A stretch of 64,000 nucleotides of DNA from Sarcocystis neurona (lineage: Eukaryota; Apicomplexa; Conoidasida; Eucoccidiorida; Sarcocystidae), in assembly GCA_000727475.1 (NCBI GenBank), contig KL647288.1, positions 8,273,414 through 8,337,413 on the forward strand, read 5' to 3'. This document shows positions 48,367 to 60,543 of this stretch, piece by piece. The notes under the pieces are model-generated. The model made no database searches and had not been told where the DNA came from. It was given only the letters and a program-made list of their open reading frames with translations. Made by a program: the position numbers and the translations under genes. How positions within the stretch are numbered: the stretch's first letter is position 1; each line of letters begins with the position of its first letter.

Positions 48367-50173
48367 ACTCTATTCCTTACCCACTACATCGTACAATTTT
48401 TCGCACGTTTGCTCGGTGGTTTTGAAATGCACTTGGTGCCACGTTTGTTTCAATCACGTTCAACCGCCTATTTGGTCACTCTGAGAGTGCGGCAAATGAC
48501 GTCAGCGTTTCTCCGCTTTCCTTTCCCTTTGCTCGATATATATACTATAGACGTGTGTGTCCACCTGTCCGTCCTCGGCTCTCCCCTATCGTCTAGTTGC
48601 GTATCTCCCCGTACACAATTGTATGCCAGTGACCTACAGGTAGGTGTGTATGCATCGGCTCCTCCACTCTTCCGCTTCAAGTGAAGGATGGCTGTATGAT
48701 CTTTACATATCTGCGCAGCTGCAGCAAGTGTGTGTGTGTGTGTGTGTGTCTGTCTGTCTGTCTGTCTGTGTGAGAACGGGGCTGGAGTGTACACTGGACT
48801 TACGTAAATGCTCGTGGATTCACGCGCGGTTTCCTCTCTACATGCGTAATTTTATCCTTCTCCTGCGAGGGCAGCAGCACCTTCTCTTTTGTGAAGGCGC
48901 TGCTGCTGCCCTGCGTTGTTGCTTCGGGGTTTGCGCAAGCTGAGCTGGGCTCAAGCCACAGCTCGGGCGTGCATGCGCCGCAAACACAGCAGCAGCACCT
49001 TCGCATAGGCTCTCCGTAAGAGCAGCCCAAAGCGTGAATGCCCGAAGCGGCAGCTGTTGCCTTCCAGAGGTCGAAACCGGACACCAGCAGCCTCACTTAT
49101 ATGCACGGGCAATCCCCTGTGTCGTGCTCGCTGCACAACAGCGATTCATTCCCCCTGCAGTCGCTACGAAGAGTTTTGTTCTTCCCTGTAGTAGCGAATA
49201 CCTAGATGCAACGCGGCGCGCAGTGGGCCGCGCACGGACGGGCGTGCTAATATAGCAGCAGTTGTAGGAGACGAAGACGAAGAAGCTGCCTTGTGCATTA
49301 GAAAGTGTCAAGGCGCCAAGATGCAGGGGGAAGGAGGTAGGAAGATGAGGGAATAGTCGAGGTGGCGGCACACATACCTACACCTACGAGTGGCCGCCAC
49401 CGCAGCAGCCCCGGCGACAATGTAAAGGAGACGGAGGGACTGCCCCAGTCTCCGAGGAACGTCCGGGAAGAGCGGTCACCTCGATCGCAGGAAAGGTATG
49501 TTTTGCCGCTACGCACCAAAGGTGAACGCGGGAGCGGGGCGGACATAAGAGGGTTGTCAGCGCCAGCGCCCCGGCATCAGCAGCACTCGCGCGGCGTTGG
49601 TAAAGAGTCGCAGTGCCGGGAGCAACACGCGAGGAGCAGCAAGTTGTGAACCGGCCGCACAGGCGTAGCACCAGCTTGCCCGGATAGGTGAGCAGGGTGA
49701 AAGGCAAGAGCTAGAGGGGGTGCAGGAGCAGCAGCAGCAGTTGCAGGACAATAGCGGCGGACTGCAGACGTCTCCGCTTTGGCTCCACCACTGCGCCCTG
49801 GGTTACGACTGCTCTTGACAGCAGCACACTTCACGTTTCTCGCCGCGGTCCGGCTTCGACCCTGCATTTAAAAGTATCCCCACCTGTCGACAATGCCTAG
49901 CAAGCTGCGGCCGGCTCTCAGCGGAAACTCCCTGCTGCTGCGGTCGGCGGGAGCAGCCGGCCGGCGCTGCAGCTGCGTCGGCCTAGCATCTAAGTCCGAG
50001 TGGGAGCCCTGAATGCAACATCGTTCTCTACAGGTTTGTGCATACATGCGAGGAACGGACGTGTCCCATTGCGTGCTATTACGCCCCAGTAGCAACAAGT
50101 TGTAGCTATTCCACTGCGTAGCCCGCCTCAGTAGTCGGGTGAAGGTCCACGTGTACGCTATCGACTGCTGCTT
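48367..50173. other. Intergenic / upstream of helicase; nothing resolved
   Basis: This holds a GT/CTGT microsatellite (48728-48773), some CAG/CTG runs and several short open frames (for example 49362-49649, +) without motifs. The promoter and 5' UTR of the helicase gene are expected near its end. Confidence 0.35.
48728..48773. repeat. (GT)n followed by (CTGT)n microsatellite
   Basis: About ten GT units pass directly into five CTGT units. Confidence 0.9.
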
Positions 50174-53100
50174 GTGTTCCATTTCTTCTACAAATCCCAG
50201 CTCCGCTGTGCCGCTGCTGATCTGCTGCTCATGCGCCTTCGGCCTCTAGCCGCTGCCCGCGCTACTGACGCGGCGGTGACGGCGCTGTTTGGTGCTGGCG
50301 CTGCCGTTGTTGTACAGCTTCGCAGTCACGCAGCGACCCAGCCTGTTGCTGGGGCAGCATCGTCCCTGCCCTCTGCTGCTGCTGCGTGTCTGACTGCGGC
50401 ATCTGGTGTACGTCCCGGGCTTGCTGCGGCCGCACCCACTTCTGATGCTGTCGCAGGCACGCTTCCACTGCGTGCTTTCCCGGCGGTTTCCCGATGGGCT
50501 GCGGAAGCAGGGGCCTGCCGGTTTCTATCTGGCGGCGGGGGAATTGCATTTCGACGTGCTGGGTCCATTTGTGGGAAACACTGTGGTGGTGTAAGATGTT
50601 TCGCTCATTTCCGTCGCGTTGCTCACCTGCCGTTGGACGCGAGGATGCGAGAAAATCTCTCCTGCATGCAGATCAAGCACCTAACGCATGTGCAGCATGT
50701 AACATTTTTCCCTATTCTTTTCGGGAGAGACGTGGTTGCAGCAGCTCGTTCAGGCACAGGAAAAACTTTAGCATATCTATTGCCGCTGCTGCAACGACTT
50801 CTCAACACTGGGGCCCTGTCCATGTGCGGTGGCTTACCACCTGCTCTTCTCGCTACTACTGCTGCTGAGAGTTTCGAGGACTGGCATCAGATGCATGTTG
50901 ACACGAGATGCGCTCCGGCGGGGGATTTTGCGTCGCCGTCAACTGTCTCTTCGGGTCGAGGTCCGGCTGCAGTCATCCTGGTGCCTACGAGAGAGCTCTG
51001 TCAGCAGGTGACATGCACAGCCCTCTCGTTGCTCCCATCTCTATCGGTGGTTGTTGCCGACCCTGGAGCAGCGCTGCAGCAGCAGGAGCACCAGCTTGCA
51101 GCTGGGCCCGTAGACGTCGTGGTGGGTACCCCTTCTAGATGTCTGCTGCTGCATCAGCGTGGGGGTTTGCAGCTGCGTAACCTTCGGTGCCTTGTGCTCG
51201 ATGAGGCGGATTTGCTGCTGTCCAGAGGTTACGCAGATAAAATTGACCGTCTTCTGGAAGCCAATGGCTTCGCCCGGTGGGCATCAGCGCCTGACGACAA
51301 CAGCCCCCAGAGCGAGCAAAGATTCGTAGCGGGGCGTGGCAGCGCAGGACGACGACTTCCACCTTTGTGTCCAAAACCGTCGACTGCTGCGTCACCTGGC
51401 GCTTCAAAACGTCGCACGGCTGCTGCGAGCAGATTTGCTGCCGCCACCGCCGAGGGCTGTGGTGCCGCAACGGGAGGAGTTAAAGCGACAGCGGACAGAG
51501 TGGGCAGGAAGGTCGGCGACGTGTGGGGCGAGAGAACAACACGAAAGAAGCTCGATGTGTGCGTAAAAGCAGACCAGGAGGAACGGCAGCACCAGGGGCC
51601 GCAGCAACGCTGCCAGGGAAGGAACCGTGTGTTGCAGCGCGTCCTTTTTAGTTCTCTGATGCCGGCGGAAATAACGAAGATGATCGAATCTCGGTTACAA
51701 GGTGCAGCTGTTTTCAGTTTGATAAAAGACAAGAAAGGCAAGTCATCAAGGGAGGCTCGTGATCTAAAAATAAACGCGTATGAGCTCGTGCGTCGTACCA
51801 TTACGGCAACCATCTACGCGGTGATACCTAATATTAGAAGCGTAATTGGTCCCTGAAGTGAAGAGCAGGAGTGCTACGGATAATGTGGGCTGCGTGTCTC
51901 ATGTCCACGGACGCGTCTCCTGAGGAAAAAGTGCGTCTAGTACAGTAAAGAGCAGTGTCGCTTTGAGAATGCGTGAGGAGAAGTGTCCGACAAGAGTAGC
52001 CTTCAGACAAGAGAAACGAAAACGAAGTGAAAATCCTTTACCTAACAACTACCCAAACGGCACTCCAAAACCGTCGTCGACGGAGAAGGGGAAAGAATGC
52101 TTCAGACTCCCTGCTATTAAAAAGTGTAACTTCCTTTTTGACTGAAACACGCCAGTGTTGTCCAGCTCTTGCATCGGGAGAGCCTTCTCTTTTTAGCTGC
52201 GCCCGTGTGTATCTGCACGTCAGTATATCTTTTCTGTACACCCGAATATCTAAAGACATATATGTAAATAGGTAGCTTTTTGAGCCGGAGATCCAGCCGC
52301 TTGGCGAATGATTGCAAAACGATCGTGGCTGCTTTGGCTGCCGACTGCAGGATCGGACGCAAGAATGTGCTGCAGCTGTGACTACAGCGCAACAAGAGGT
52401 CTTCACGGGAAAGCCGCGCATTCGTACGTGAGAAGCATCTGCATGTGTGTGCCGTCGTTGAATGCCTGACTCTACACACGAACACAAGCGAAGCAGCGGC
52501 TGCTGCTGTTGTTGGTGCTGCGGCGTACGCGCTGCCGGTGCCGTCGCTGACTCGCGTGCTGCCGCTCTCGTTCAGGTGCTCCTTGTCGCAGTTGTGGCCT
52601 CACTGATGGATGCTCTGCTGCGTCCGCTGCTGCCTCTTCCAGCCCTCATTTTCCGATCTGGTGACGCCAGACTGCTGGCTTCAGCGCGTGGCCTTGTCCT
52701 TGTTGCCGCTGCTCCTGCGTAGTGCAATGCTGCCGCCCGACGCTTATCGGAGCACTGCCACTCCTCTTTGTTGCCCTAGTGTTGCCCGTCGTCGGCCGCA
52801 CGGCCGCCGTGATGTGGCTGCGGAAAAAGGGAGCAGTGCTGATGTTGCTGCTGGTCGTCACGGGGCGCCGGCTGCCACCCGAATGCTGCGGCGCCAACGA
52901 GCGCAGGACTGCTGCAGCTAACACTGACCAGGGTGCTGCTTTGCTTTCTCCACGGCGCGCCATGTGAACTTCAGGCGGCGCAACACTTGCCGCCATGCAA
53001 ACAAAGTGGATGCTCTGTGTGGCTACTGCAGGGCGCCCTAATGCCGCTGGAAAGAGAGAGGACACCGAGGCGGAGCTCGAGACAGCCGCTAGCGCAACGC

Positions 53101-56100
53101 CGTTGACCAGCACCCCAGTAGCAGCGCCTCCCACAACACGGACGGCAGCAAGAGAAGAGAACTCGGGACGGCAAGCCTCTGTCGAACGGCCCGAAGGTGC
53201 TCGCTGCTCCACTGCTGTGTCCACGTGTCGAAGTGCTGCTCTCTGCAATGGTGGGGCGAGCGTGCGGCACCTTACATGCAAAATTTCTAACGAGGTCGTC
53301 GCAAGAGCAGCAGAGGATCCAGCAGCGTTGAACTCTGCATCAGCAGCGCACTTCGCACCATCGCTAAGTGGAGCAGTATCAAAGTCACCACCGGCAGATT
53401 CCTCTAGGACGGGGTCCGGTACAACCGCGGACAGCAGCACTGAGGCAAGAATGCTGGTACTGTTATACCTGATTGCGAGGAAGCTGCCGGGGCCTTTGTC
53501 TGCCTGGTGGAGGAAGAGGGACGGCCCGAGGTCAGCCACAGCAGCCACCTCCCCCGCTGCTGCCGCAAATTTGCCGGCAGAAGAAGGATTCCAGGATTCC
53601 CCCAAGTGCATCGTCTTCGTCGACACACACCAGGAGGTGGGGGTCGAGTTAGATTAGTTTCGAATAGCGGGAGCGTTTTCGCTTCCTGCAACAGACGTCA
53701 CTTATGAAGTAGCAGCAGCTGCACCAGGACAGAAGGGGAAGAAGGGACACAAGTGGCAGCATGTACGCAGAGCAGCAAATCCAGGAGAGAGAACTGCGAC
53801 CCTGGAGGAGAAATGCGGGCTCCAGTCCTGGCTGCGCTGCAGTAGGTGTAGCCGGCATCCTGCAAAAACAGTGTGGCAGTGCGTGGGGAGACGGAAGTGA
53901 AGAGTCACTGTGATACAGGTTTGTTTACGTTCGACGGCGCAACCCCATGAATGGCAAGCACGCCCAAACTCTCAATTACGAGGTGCAGAGAAAGTAGCTA
54001 ATGGCGACCAGCTGTGACGAAGGCCGTTCATAGTCCTGCTGCTGCTCGTGCACCGTAAACCCGACGCGGTAGAGAAGACGATAAGACAGTCGCAGCCATC
54101 TTTGCAATACAAGACACTTGCATTGTCCGAAGAAGATGCAGCATCTGACACTGTACGCTTGAGAAGAACCACTTCGTCCAGTTTACTTCAGCACAGACAA
54201 CGCTACACACAGAAATATCTAGGCGCCAGCGGCGGAGCTCATTTACTCACTGTTATGCCGGATCTAGAACCGTTCTGCGGAATCGCGAAGTTTGAAAGTA
54301 CATGATGAAGAGAAAGTTTCGCTGGCCGAAAAGTTTTGTTTTGGCCTCAACGAGCCGACTCCGGCGAGCCGCAAAGTGAGACGTTGTGGTAGTTTTCCTC
54401 GCAACACTGTGACACGTCGTCTTTAGTGGGGCACACTGGAGACTCTTTCGCCTGTCCCTTCTGGTCCAGGTGGAGTAGTAGCGAAGCTGCAGCGTCTTAA
54501 GGTAGTCAGGCAGATGAAGTAGGAGACTTGTTGCTGTTTTTCTGAAGGATGCCGTCGCAGCCACCCCTAATAATTAGGGAAGGCAAGCGGCAATAACAGG
54601 GAAGAGAAGGCACGGAGCGCTGTGTACACTTGAGCCCCCATTTCCGCTTCAGTGCGCCGCAGCTGCTTCTAAGAAAGGAAGTCCTTTTCGTGTGCAAATG
54701 CTTCTGGAAAGGGAGACCGAAAAAGGAAGCGGAAATGCAGACAACACCGCGCGCGAAGACGTCTTACCGTGCATGCTTCTTCTGTGTTACTGAAAGGGCC
54801 GGCATCCCTGCAGCACTGCTTCATTGCGAAAGTAAAAGGGCGTCAAGCCCGCAGTGTTCCTAACATATGGGGACGCGCCCACACGTGGGTCTCAAGCGAA
54901 GGTGTGACCGTTTTGTATGCCCGCGTGTGTCTCATCGAAGCAAAATCTTCATCTTCACACGTACACAATCGTGGAATCCTGCCTGTACGTGTACGCTTCG
55001 AAAGACGCCTCTAGCGTACATCCTGACCGTCGACGTAAGGCTCCCTTGCTGGGTTTACACGCTGGCGCCCCTCAGAGCAGGGCCTGCCGCAGCTGCGACA
55101 GCAGCAGGTTTGATAAAGCAGCCCAGCTGAGAGAAAACTAGCGGCGTACAGGGACAGCCCGGCGGCTGTCGCTGGTGTGCTTGTCTGCAGTACTCAGTGC
55201 TGATTTGACGACGCCACTGGGACTCCCTGCTGCATGAAGCGACTGCAGTGAGCCACTTGCTGTGTTAGCCTTTTCGCTGGTGTGTGGCTGTTGTTTGACT
55301 ACATGCAGGTGGAATACGTAGCGCAGCACCCGCTGCTGGAGCCTTGGCACATCGCGCCCCTTCACTCGGGGATGACGCAGGAGAAAAGAAACTTCAATCT
55401 ACAGCAGTTTCGCACAGGGGAGGTTCGTTTACTTTCGCTGTGCAGGTACCGGTGTGTGTTTGTGTTCGCATAAGGAGAGAGAGGAAGACAGAGAGAAAAA
55501 AATAACTAGACAATGCCACGTACATATGCGAGATCGATAGCTGCGACTTCACAAGTCGTCCAAGCGACAGCGCGAAAGTGACCAGCTGCGGCAGTGGCAC
55601 CCGCGATTGGAGCAGGTGGTAGCACTTGCAGACGCTGCTCCACTTCTAGTGTTGCCGCCCCGTAGTTGAAACGTACAGATAGGTGCGATTGTACGCGCGT
55701 GAGAAGTCTCCTACAGCTCCGCTATTCGCTGAATATGCAAGAAGTGGGATTATTTGCTTTCGCGTGCGCGGGGGCGAGTAGATAAAGGCGGTCGTTTGAT
55801 GAATGAACATAACACGTATCCTTGGCTTTTGGAGGTGGAACAGCGGAGCCACACTACGTTTGTGCGTCCGTTCGGCTGCAGGCCTCGGTGTTGGTGTCCA
55901 CGGACGTCCTTGCGCGCGGGATTGACGTCTCCTCCGTCGTGCTCGTGGTGCACTTTCGTCCTCCTGCCGACTCCAGCATTTACATTCATCGGTACGTCAA
56001 AGTCTGTGATGAGCAGACGTGCCCCGCGCCTAAAAAGCTACTGGGACGGGTCTGGTCTCGCGTTTGTATACCGACTGTGAAACTCTTGCCTCTTCGTGTG

Positions 56101-59100
56101 ATGGACCTGATGTCATCCCCACAATCGCAGTCATTATGAGGACTCAAAGACGCTTTTGATAATTACTGGTGTGGACGTGTAAAGCTCGGTCACGGGCTGC
56201 TGTTGGAGGACTCACGCGTGAGCTTATCGCGCACAGGCTTCTATTTTTCCCTTATTCGGGGACTTTAAACGTGGGCGACTGTACGCACACTCGCAACGCT
56301 GTCTGCCGCTGGCTGCATTTTCTTTTTGTAGTCGCCGTGTAACTTTTGTATAGGAGTACGTGTACACATGTGCCGTAGCAATACCAACGCTCCTGGTCAG
56401 CGTCCTCTTGAGATCTTCAACGTAGTTGCAACGCATTACACACTCAGAGTGTTTCGATTTTTCTGTGGTAGGAGCAGTGGTTGTGAAGCAAGCGACAACG
56501 ACGCAAAAGAGCAGATGACTATTCTTGTACAGTCAACCACAGTACAGGTAAATCAGCATGGCGTTGTGCAGCGTTGGTAGAACAAACAACCCACAGGCCA
56601 CCGAATACGAGCAAAATTCCCATTGTAGGGTTGAAAGAAGAGTGCGCAGATCACGCTGTAGAAGGAACAACCAACATGCTACCCAACGTGAGCAACGTCC
56701 TCACTGCACGAGAAGAAGTGTGTGCCAATCACGCCGTAGAACACCTAACTGTATTGCACGCCGTTCTCTCGCCGCGTTGTGTCGTTCCGCTCATTCCGCA
56801 CGATGTGCTTGGGCGGAAGAAACTACAGGCAGTGTTGTCTGTAGCGTTTATCGTGTCTTCACTTTTCTCCATTACAAACTCCGCACGTGCCGCCTGGAGG
56901 AACTCGTGCGGAAATTCTTTCAAACGACGAGCTGCGTGTTTACTGTATTGGATCGCTGCAGAGCCGAGCCGAAGGGTAAAAGTCACCTTGCTAGCAAAAG
57001 AGCAAAGCTCTAGAGGAGATGTACTACATGAAAGATACCTGATTTTTTATATAGAGGAGGAAAGAGACAACGCAGGTATTTCTTCTGTGTTTTTTAGCAG
57101 AAAATCACCTCCATTTCGTGCACGACTCGCTTTTGGAGAGTACCCTAAGGGAGGCCGATCTACGTGGGGGCTGCGTGCGCAGACCCGCTGGCAGCGGCTC
57201 TACATGCAGTCCAGAAGAGTCGTAGGTGTGATGCCAGCCTGCAGCTATCGTGGGTAGTGCGTTTATTCTTTGCTCGCCCAACGGCCTGTACTTGTGGACT
57301 GAAAAAACTTTTCCCTGTTTTATATCCCTGCTTTGTAAACCAGCGTGAAGACCACCCGTGTACAAGTACACCATGAGCACCCCCAGTACCTGATATAAAG
57401 CGTCGTACGCTACTGTGGGAACACCGTGAAAAGCCACTCAACCATCCCGCTTCACGTGGATAGTGGGAGCTTCCAAGGACCTTCCTTAACCCTGTACAAT
57501 TTCGCGTATTCTGTAAACCAGTGGCACGCGCAGCCAACTCGAATAGCTTGCTGCAGGGAAAATGAGGCGTAAGCTCTTTGCCTGTGTTTACTGAGGAGGA
57601 GGCACATATTGAACGGGTGTAGAGATACCGGCACCACACTTAGCAGGCACTGGATTCATGAATGGACATCCGACACCGCCGTCAGCAGTCTGTTGATCTT
57701 CTACGGTGTATTCGTGTTTACTACTTTATAGGTTTTTGTTTCGCACAGGTCATATGCTGTGAAATCCGTCATTCTTTTTATTCTGCGGTAATGGATGGCT
57801 CAGCGCCGGTCGCGCTGGCAGGGGAGGTGTGCGCGGGGAAAGTGTCGTGCTGTACACACCGGATGAGTCGCGGAAAATCAGGAAACTCAAAAGAGAAACC
57901 CGTACAGATTTCGTTGGCGTCCCCCCGCCGACTGCTGCGGAGCACCAGGAGGTCGTCGCCACCTGCATGTTTCGTAAGAGATAATAGAATGCGCTTTCCA
58001 CGGAAACTGTGGCTATAAGGTGCATGCACGCACGTCAGTGCGCACACTGCCGCGACAGCTGTTTACATGTATTGACGTTACACAAGTGCCCGTGTATCCA
58101 ACATGAGAGAAAGAATATGTGAGACAGGTACACGTTGAGAGAGGTTGTCTGCGAAAGGATGTCTCACGGTGCGCTCCGTAGACCTTTAGCAGTAGCATCT
58201 GCAGTCTTCGTCCCGAAGGAACCCGTTCAGCGGAAATCACTAGAGCTGAAAAAAAGCGGCTTCAGGAAGCTGCTCACTCAAAACTTACAGCTGCGTATGT
58301 GTTATTCTTCGCGTGCTCAAACAGGTAGAAATTGTAATGCAAGTTCTAAAAGTGTACGTGCTCAAAGTTTCGCTTGATCAGCCAGTTTGTAGGCGGAGGA
58401 CAGCGGCTGTGCAGAGGCCTCACTGTCAGAGTCCACTTAACGGTCACACCCGCGCTAACGGTCAGCAGTAGCATCTATTCTTCCAACGACAGAGCACACA
58501 GAAGTGCATTTCGTAAATTCATGTAATACCCATACCTTTCAATGCATACATCACTTTACATCGCATTGTAAATTGAAAGCCGAATTACTAACACGTTCTG
58601 ACATCTTCTGACGCCTTCGTGTACCTCTCGTAGAGAAGGGGAAGCAGGGCAGGGCGCGCGTAAGGACAGTGCTGCTGTGCTGCTCGAAAGTGCACTACGC
58701 ACTATTGCGTTGTGCTTTTGACTTTGTATCTTCTTGCAGAGGCTTTGCTTGAGGTAGAAGATGAGTACTGTGCACCTCATCTGGCACGCGCTGAGCGACT
58801 GGTGAAGAGCCACGGGAAAGAGATTTTAGCATCAGCACTTACCTTGCTGTACCACGCTCAGTACAGTTCAGCACGAGAAGCTGAACTGGAGACGCAGCGG
58901 CGACAGGACGTACAACAGCTGCGATCGCTGCTAACGGGCAGAAAAAATTACGCTGCGTTGCTGCTGTACGACCCAGCACACTCGGTAAGATCGTGGGTAA
59001 TCTCGAAAGGCGCTCCAATTTTCGTGAGGGCTGAAACTTGAGAACATACCTGCGTAGTGGTTGGTTCAGGTGCGTATGGTGAATTTAGCTGCGACGCGAG

Positions 59101-60543
59101 AAAAGTGGACACAGTGGACACGTAGAATACTCGTGCAGGTGTGTGTTTGCGTATGGACACTTAATTCTCTTCTGCGTACGAGTGGATGCGTACGTGATGG
59201 TTAACGGCTGAAAGGTAGTCCGGGTGGTGAGACGGAGACATACATGTCCATGTCGCCGCGGGACACGTGTGCTGAACCCAGTGATCAGATAGAACAAGTT
59301 GTAGTGGTAGAGAAGTTAGCACATAATCCTATCTCATCGCGCGGCTTGTGAGAACATGTAGGCTAGTAGGGCGTGTCTCAGCTGTACTTTTGTTCCGTGT
59401 AATCATTGTTTACGTGGTTGTGCTGTCTTTCGGCCGGCGAATGCGATGCTGTGCCCTGACGGACCTGAACCTGCGGCTGCACAGCACTTGAAGACTCCGG
59501 AAGAGGCTGCCCGATACATAAAGCACTTTCTTCCGTCAAACGCCCCTTCCAACGTAAGCCTTTTAGTTGAACGGCAAAAATATAGAGGCGTTACTCTTAC
59601 AGTATAGAGGCGTTATTTGAGTACCACACGCATAGAACCTGTGGGACAACCGAATTCTAGATTGAAGCGGAGGATGCGGGACTGCTGTCGTTAACCGCTA
59701 CATAATAACTGCGCGTGTGCGTACGTAGTAGCTTTGAGCATCTCTTCCTCCAGTGGAAGTGCAGTTCGACAAAGCAGGTGCAACTGCACTTGTCACGTTT
59801 CGAACATGCTGTCCATACGTTCCACTGCGTACTGTCATGTGTCTCAGTCAATAGGCCAGATTATGCGAAGTGCCAGGGGATACGTCGCTGACGTTGCACT
59901 TGGATATGCCGATCAACTGATTTCAAAGACGGCAAAGAGACGAAATCGTAGCGGGAGACGTCAGGCCTTGGTTAAAGGCGTGTCTATCCTTCCGGTCGAG
60001 GAGCTTCCGGAGTTGCTAATGACAAATAACGCTATGCGGCTTCCCAAGGCTAGGCGTGCGAGGCTGGCGTGGGCCCCGACACGGTACGCGCTCTAGCAGG
60101 TTCCTTCGTGGTGGTTGCAACGTCGTGAGCAGTGTGCGCACCTGCCTGCCATTCAGAAGACATTCCAGTGAATTTTTCTTGGTTATTTTTCGTAATATCC
60201 AGCGCCGACATTAACTCCGTGAAATACATCAGACAAAGTGAATGGCATATGTTGGCCACATGCCTAAGCAGCTGTGCATTATCCACTATGATTACCTGTG
60301 TCGACACTGGTTTGTACTTGCCGTTACCGCTGCTATATAGATAGATGGATCGAGGGGGAGAAAGACACTCGCATATCCCTGGCAGTTTCTGGATCTTCCA
60401 CATCTTGCTCAGGTGCAGGCTCGCGTCCACCGTCCTATGCTTGTGTTTCATTTTTCAGGTGGAGTCCGAAGAGTAGGGTCGGCGGTATGGCAGCGCGATG
60501 CGTCTTGAGATCGCGGATAAACTCAGTATCGCGGACACGATAG
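50174..60543 (+). CDS. DEAD-box RNA helicase, DDX21/GUCT-like, eleven exons
   Basis: An ATP-dependent RNA helicase. Exons: 50174-51848, 52975-53636, 55309-55422, 55882-55991, 57804-57973, 58205-58294, 58740-58984, 59070-59138, 59485-59553, 59848-60083 and 60459-60543. All are phase-compatible, giving 1174 residues. Motifs: I ARSGTGKT (K197), Ia VPTRELCQQ, Ib VVGTPSR, II DEAD (343-346), III-like FSSLMP, IV region KCIVFVDT, LHSGMTQEKRNFNLQQF, V VSTDVLARGIDV (from 822) and VI HRAGRAGRGG (from 853). The text after motif VI (VVLYTPDE, DFVGVPPPT) and a helical region with LASAL-type sequence match DDX21/GUCT helicases. The first about 150 residues are Ala/Arg-rich, and a second ATG at 50231 would suit an organelle-targeting start. 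Low-complexity inserts lie between motifs II and III and before motif IV. The exon 1 donor (GTCCCT) is weak, so the first join is the least certain. Confidence 0.85.

Noticed and set aside
58205..58294. Alternative reading of helicase exon 6 (LRPEGTRSAEITRAEKKRLQ)
   Set aside because: It looks helical, but its phase fits neither the preceding donor at 57973 nor the following acceptor at 58739, whereas the FVPKEP frame fits both.
59400..59484. Upstream extension of helicase exon 9 (NAMLCPDGPEPAAAQ)
   Set aside because: It reads well, but no acceptor upstream keeps phase with exon 8; the CTGCACAG acceptor at 59484 does.
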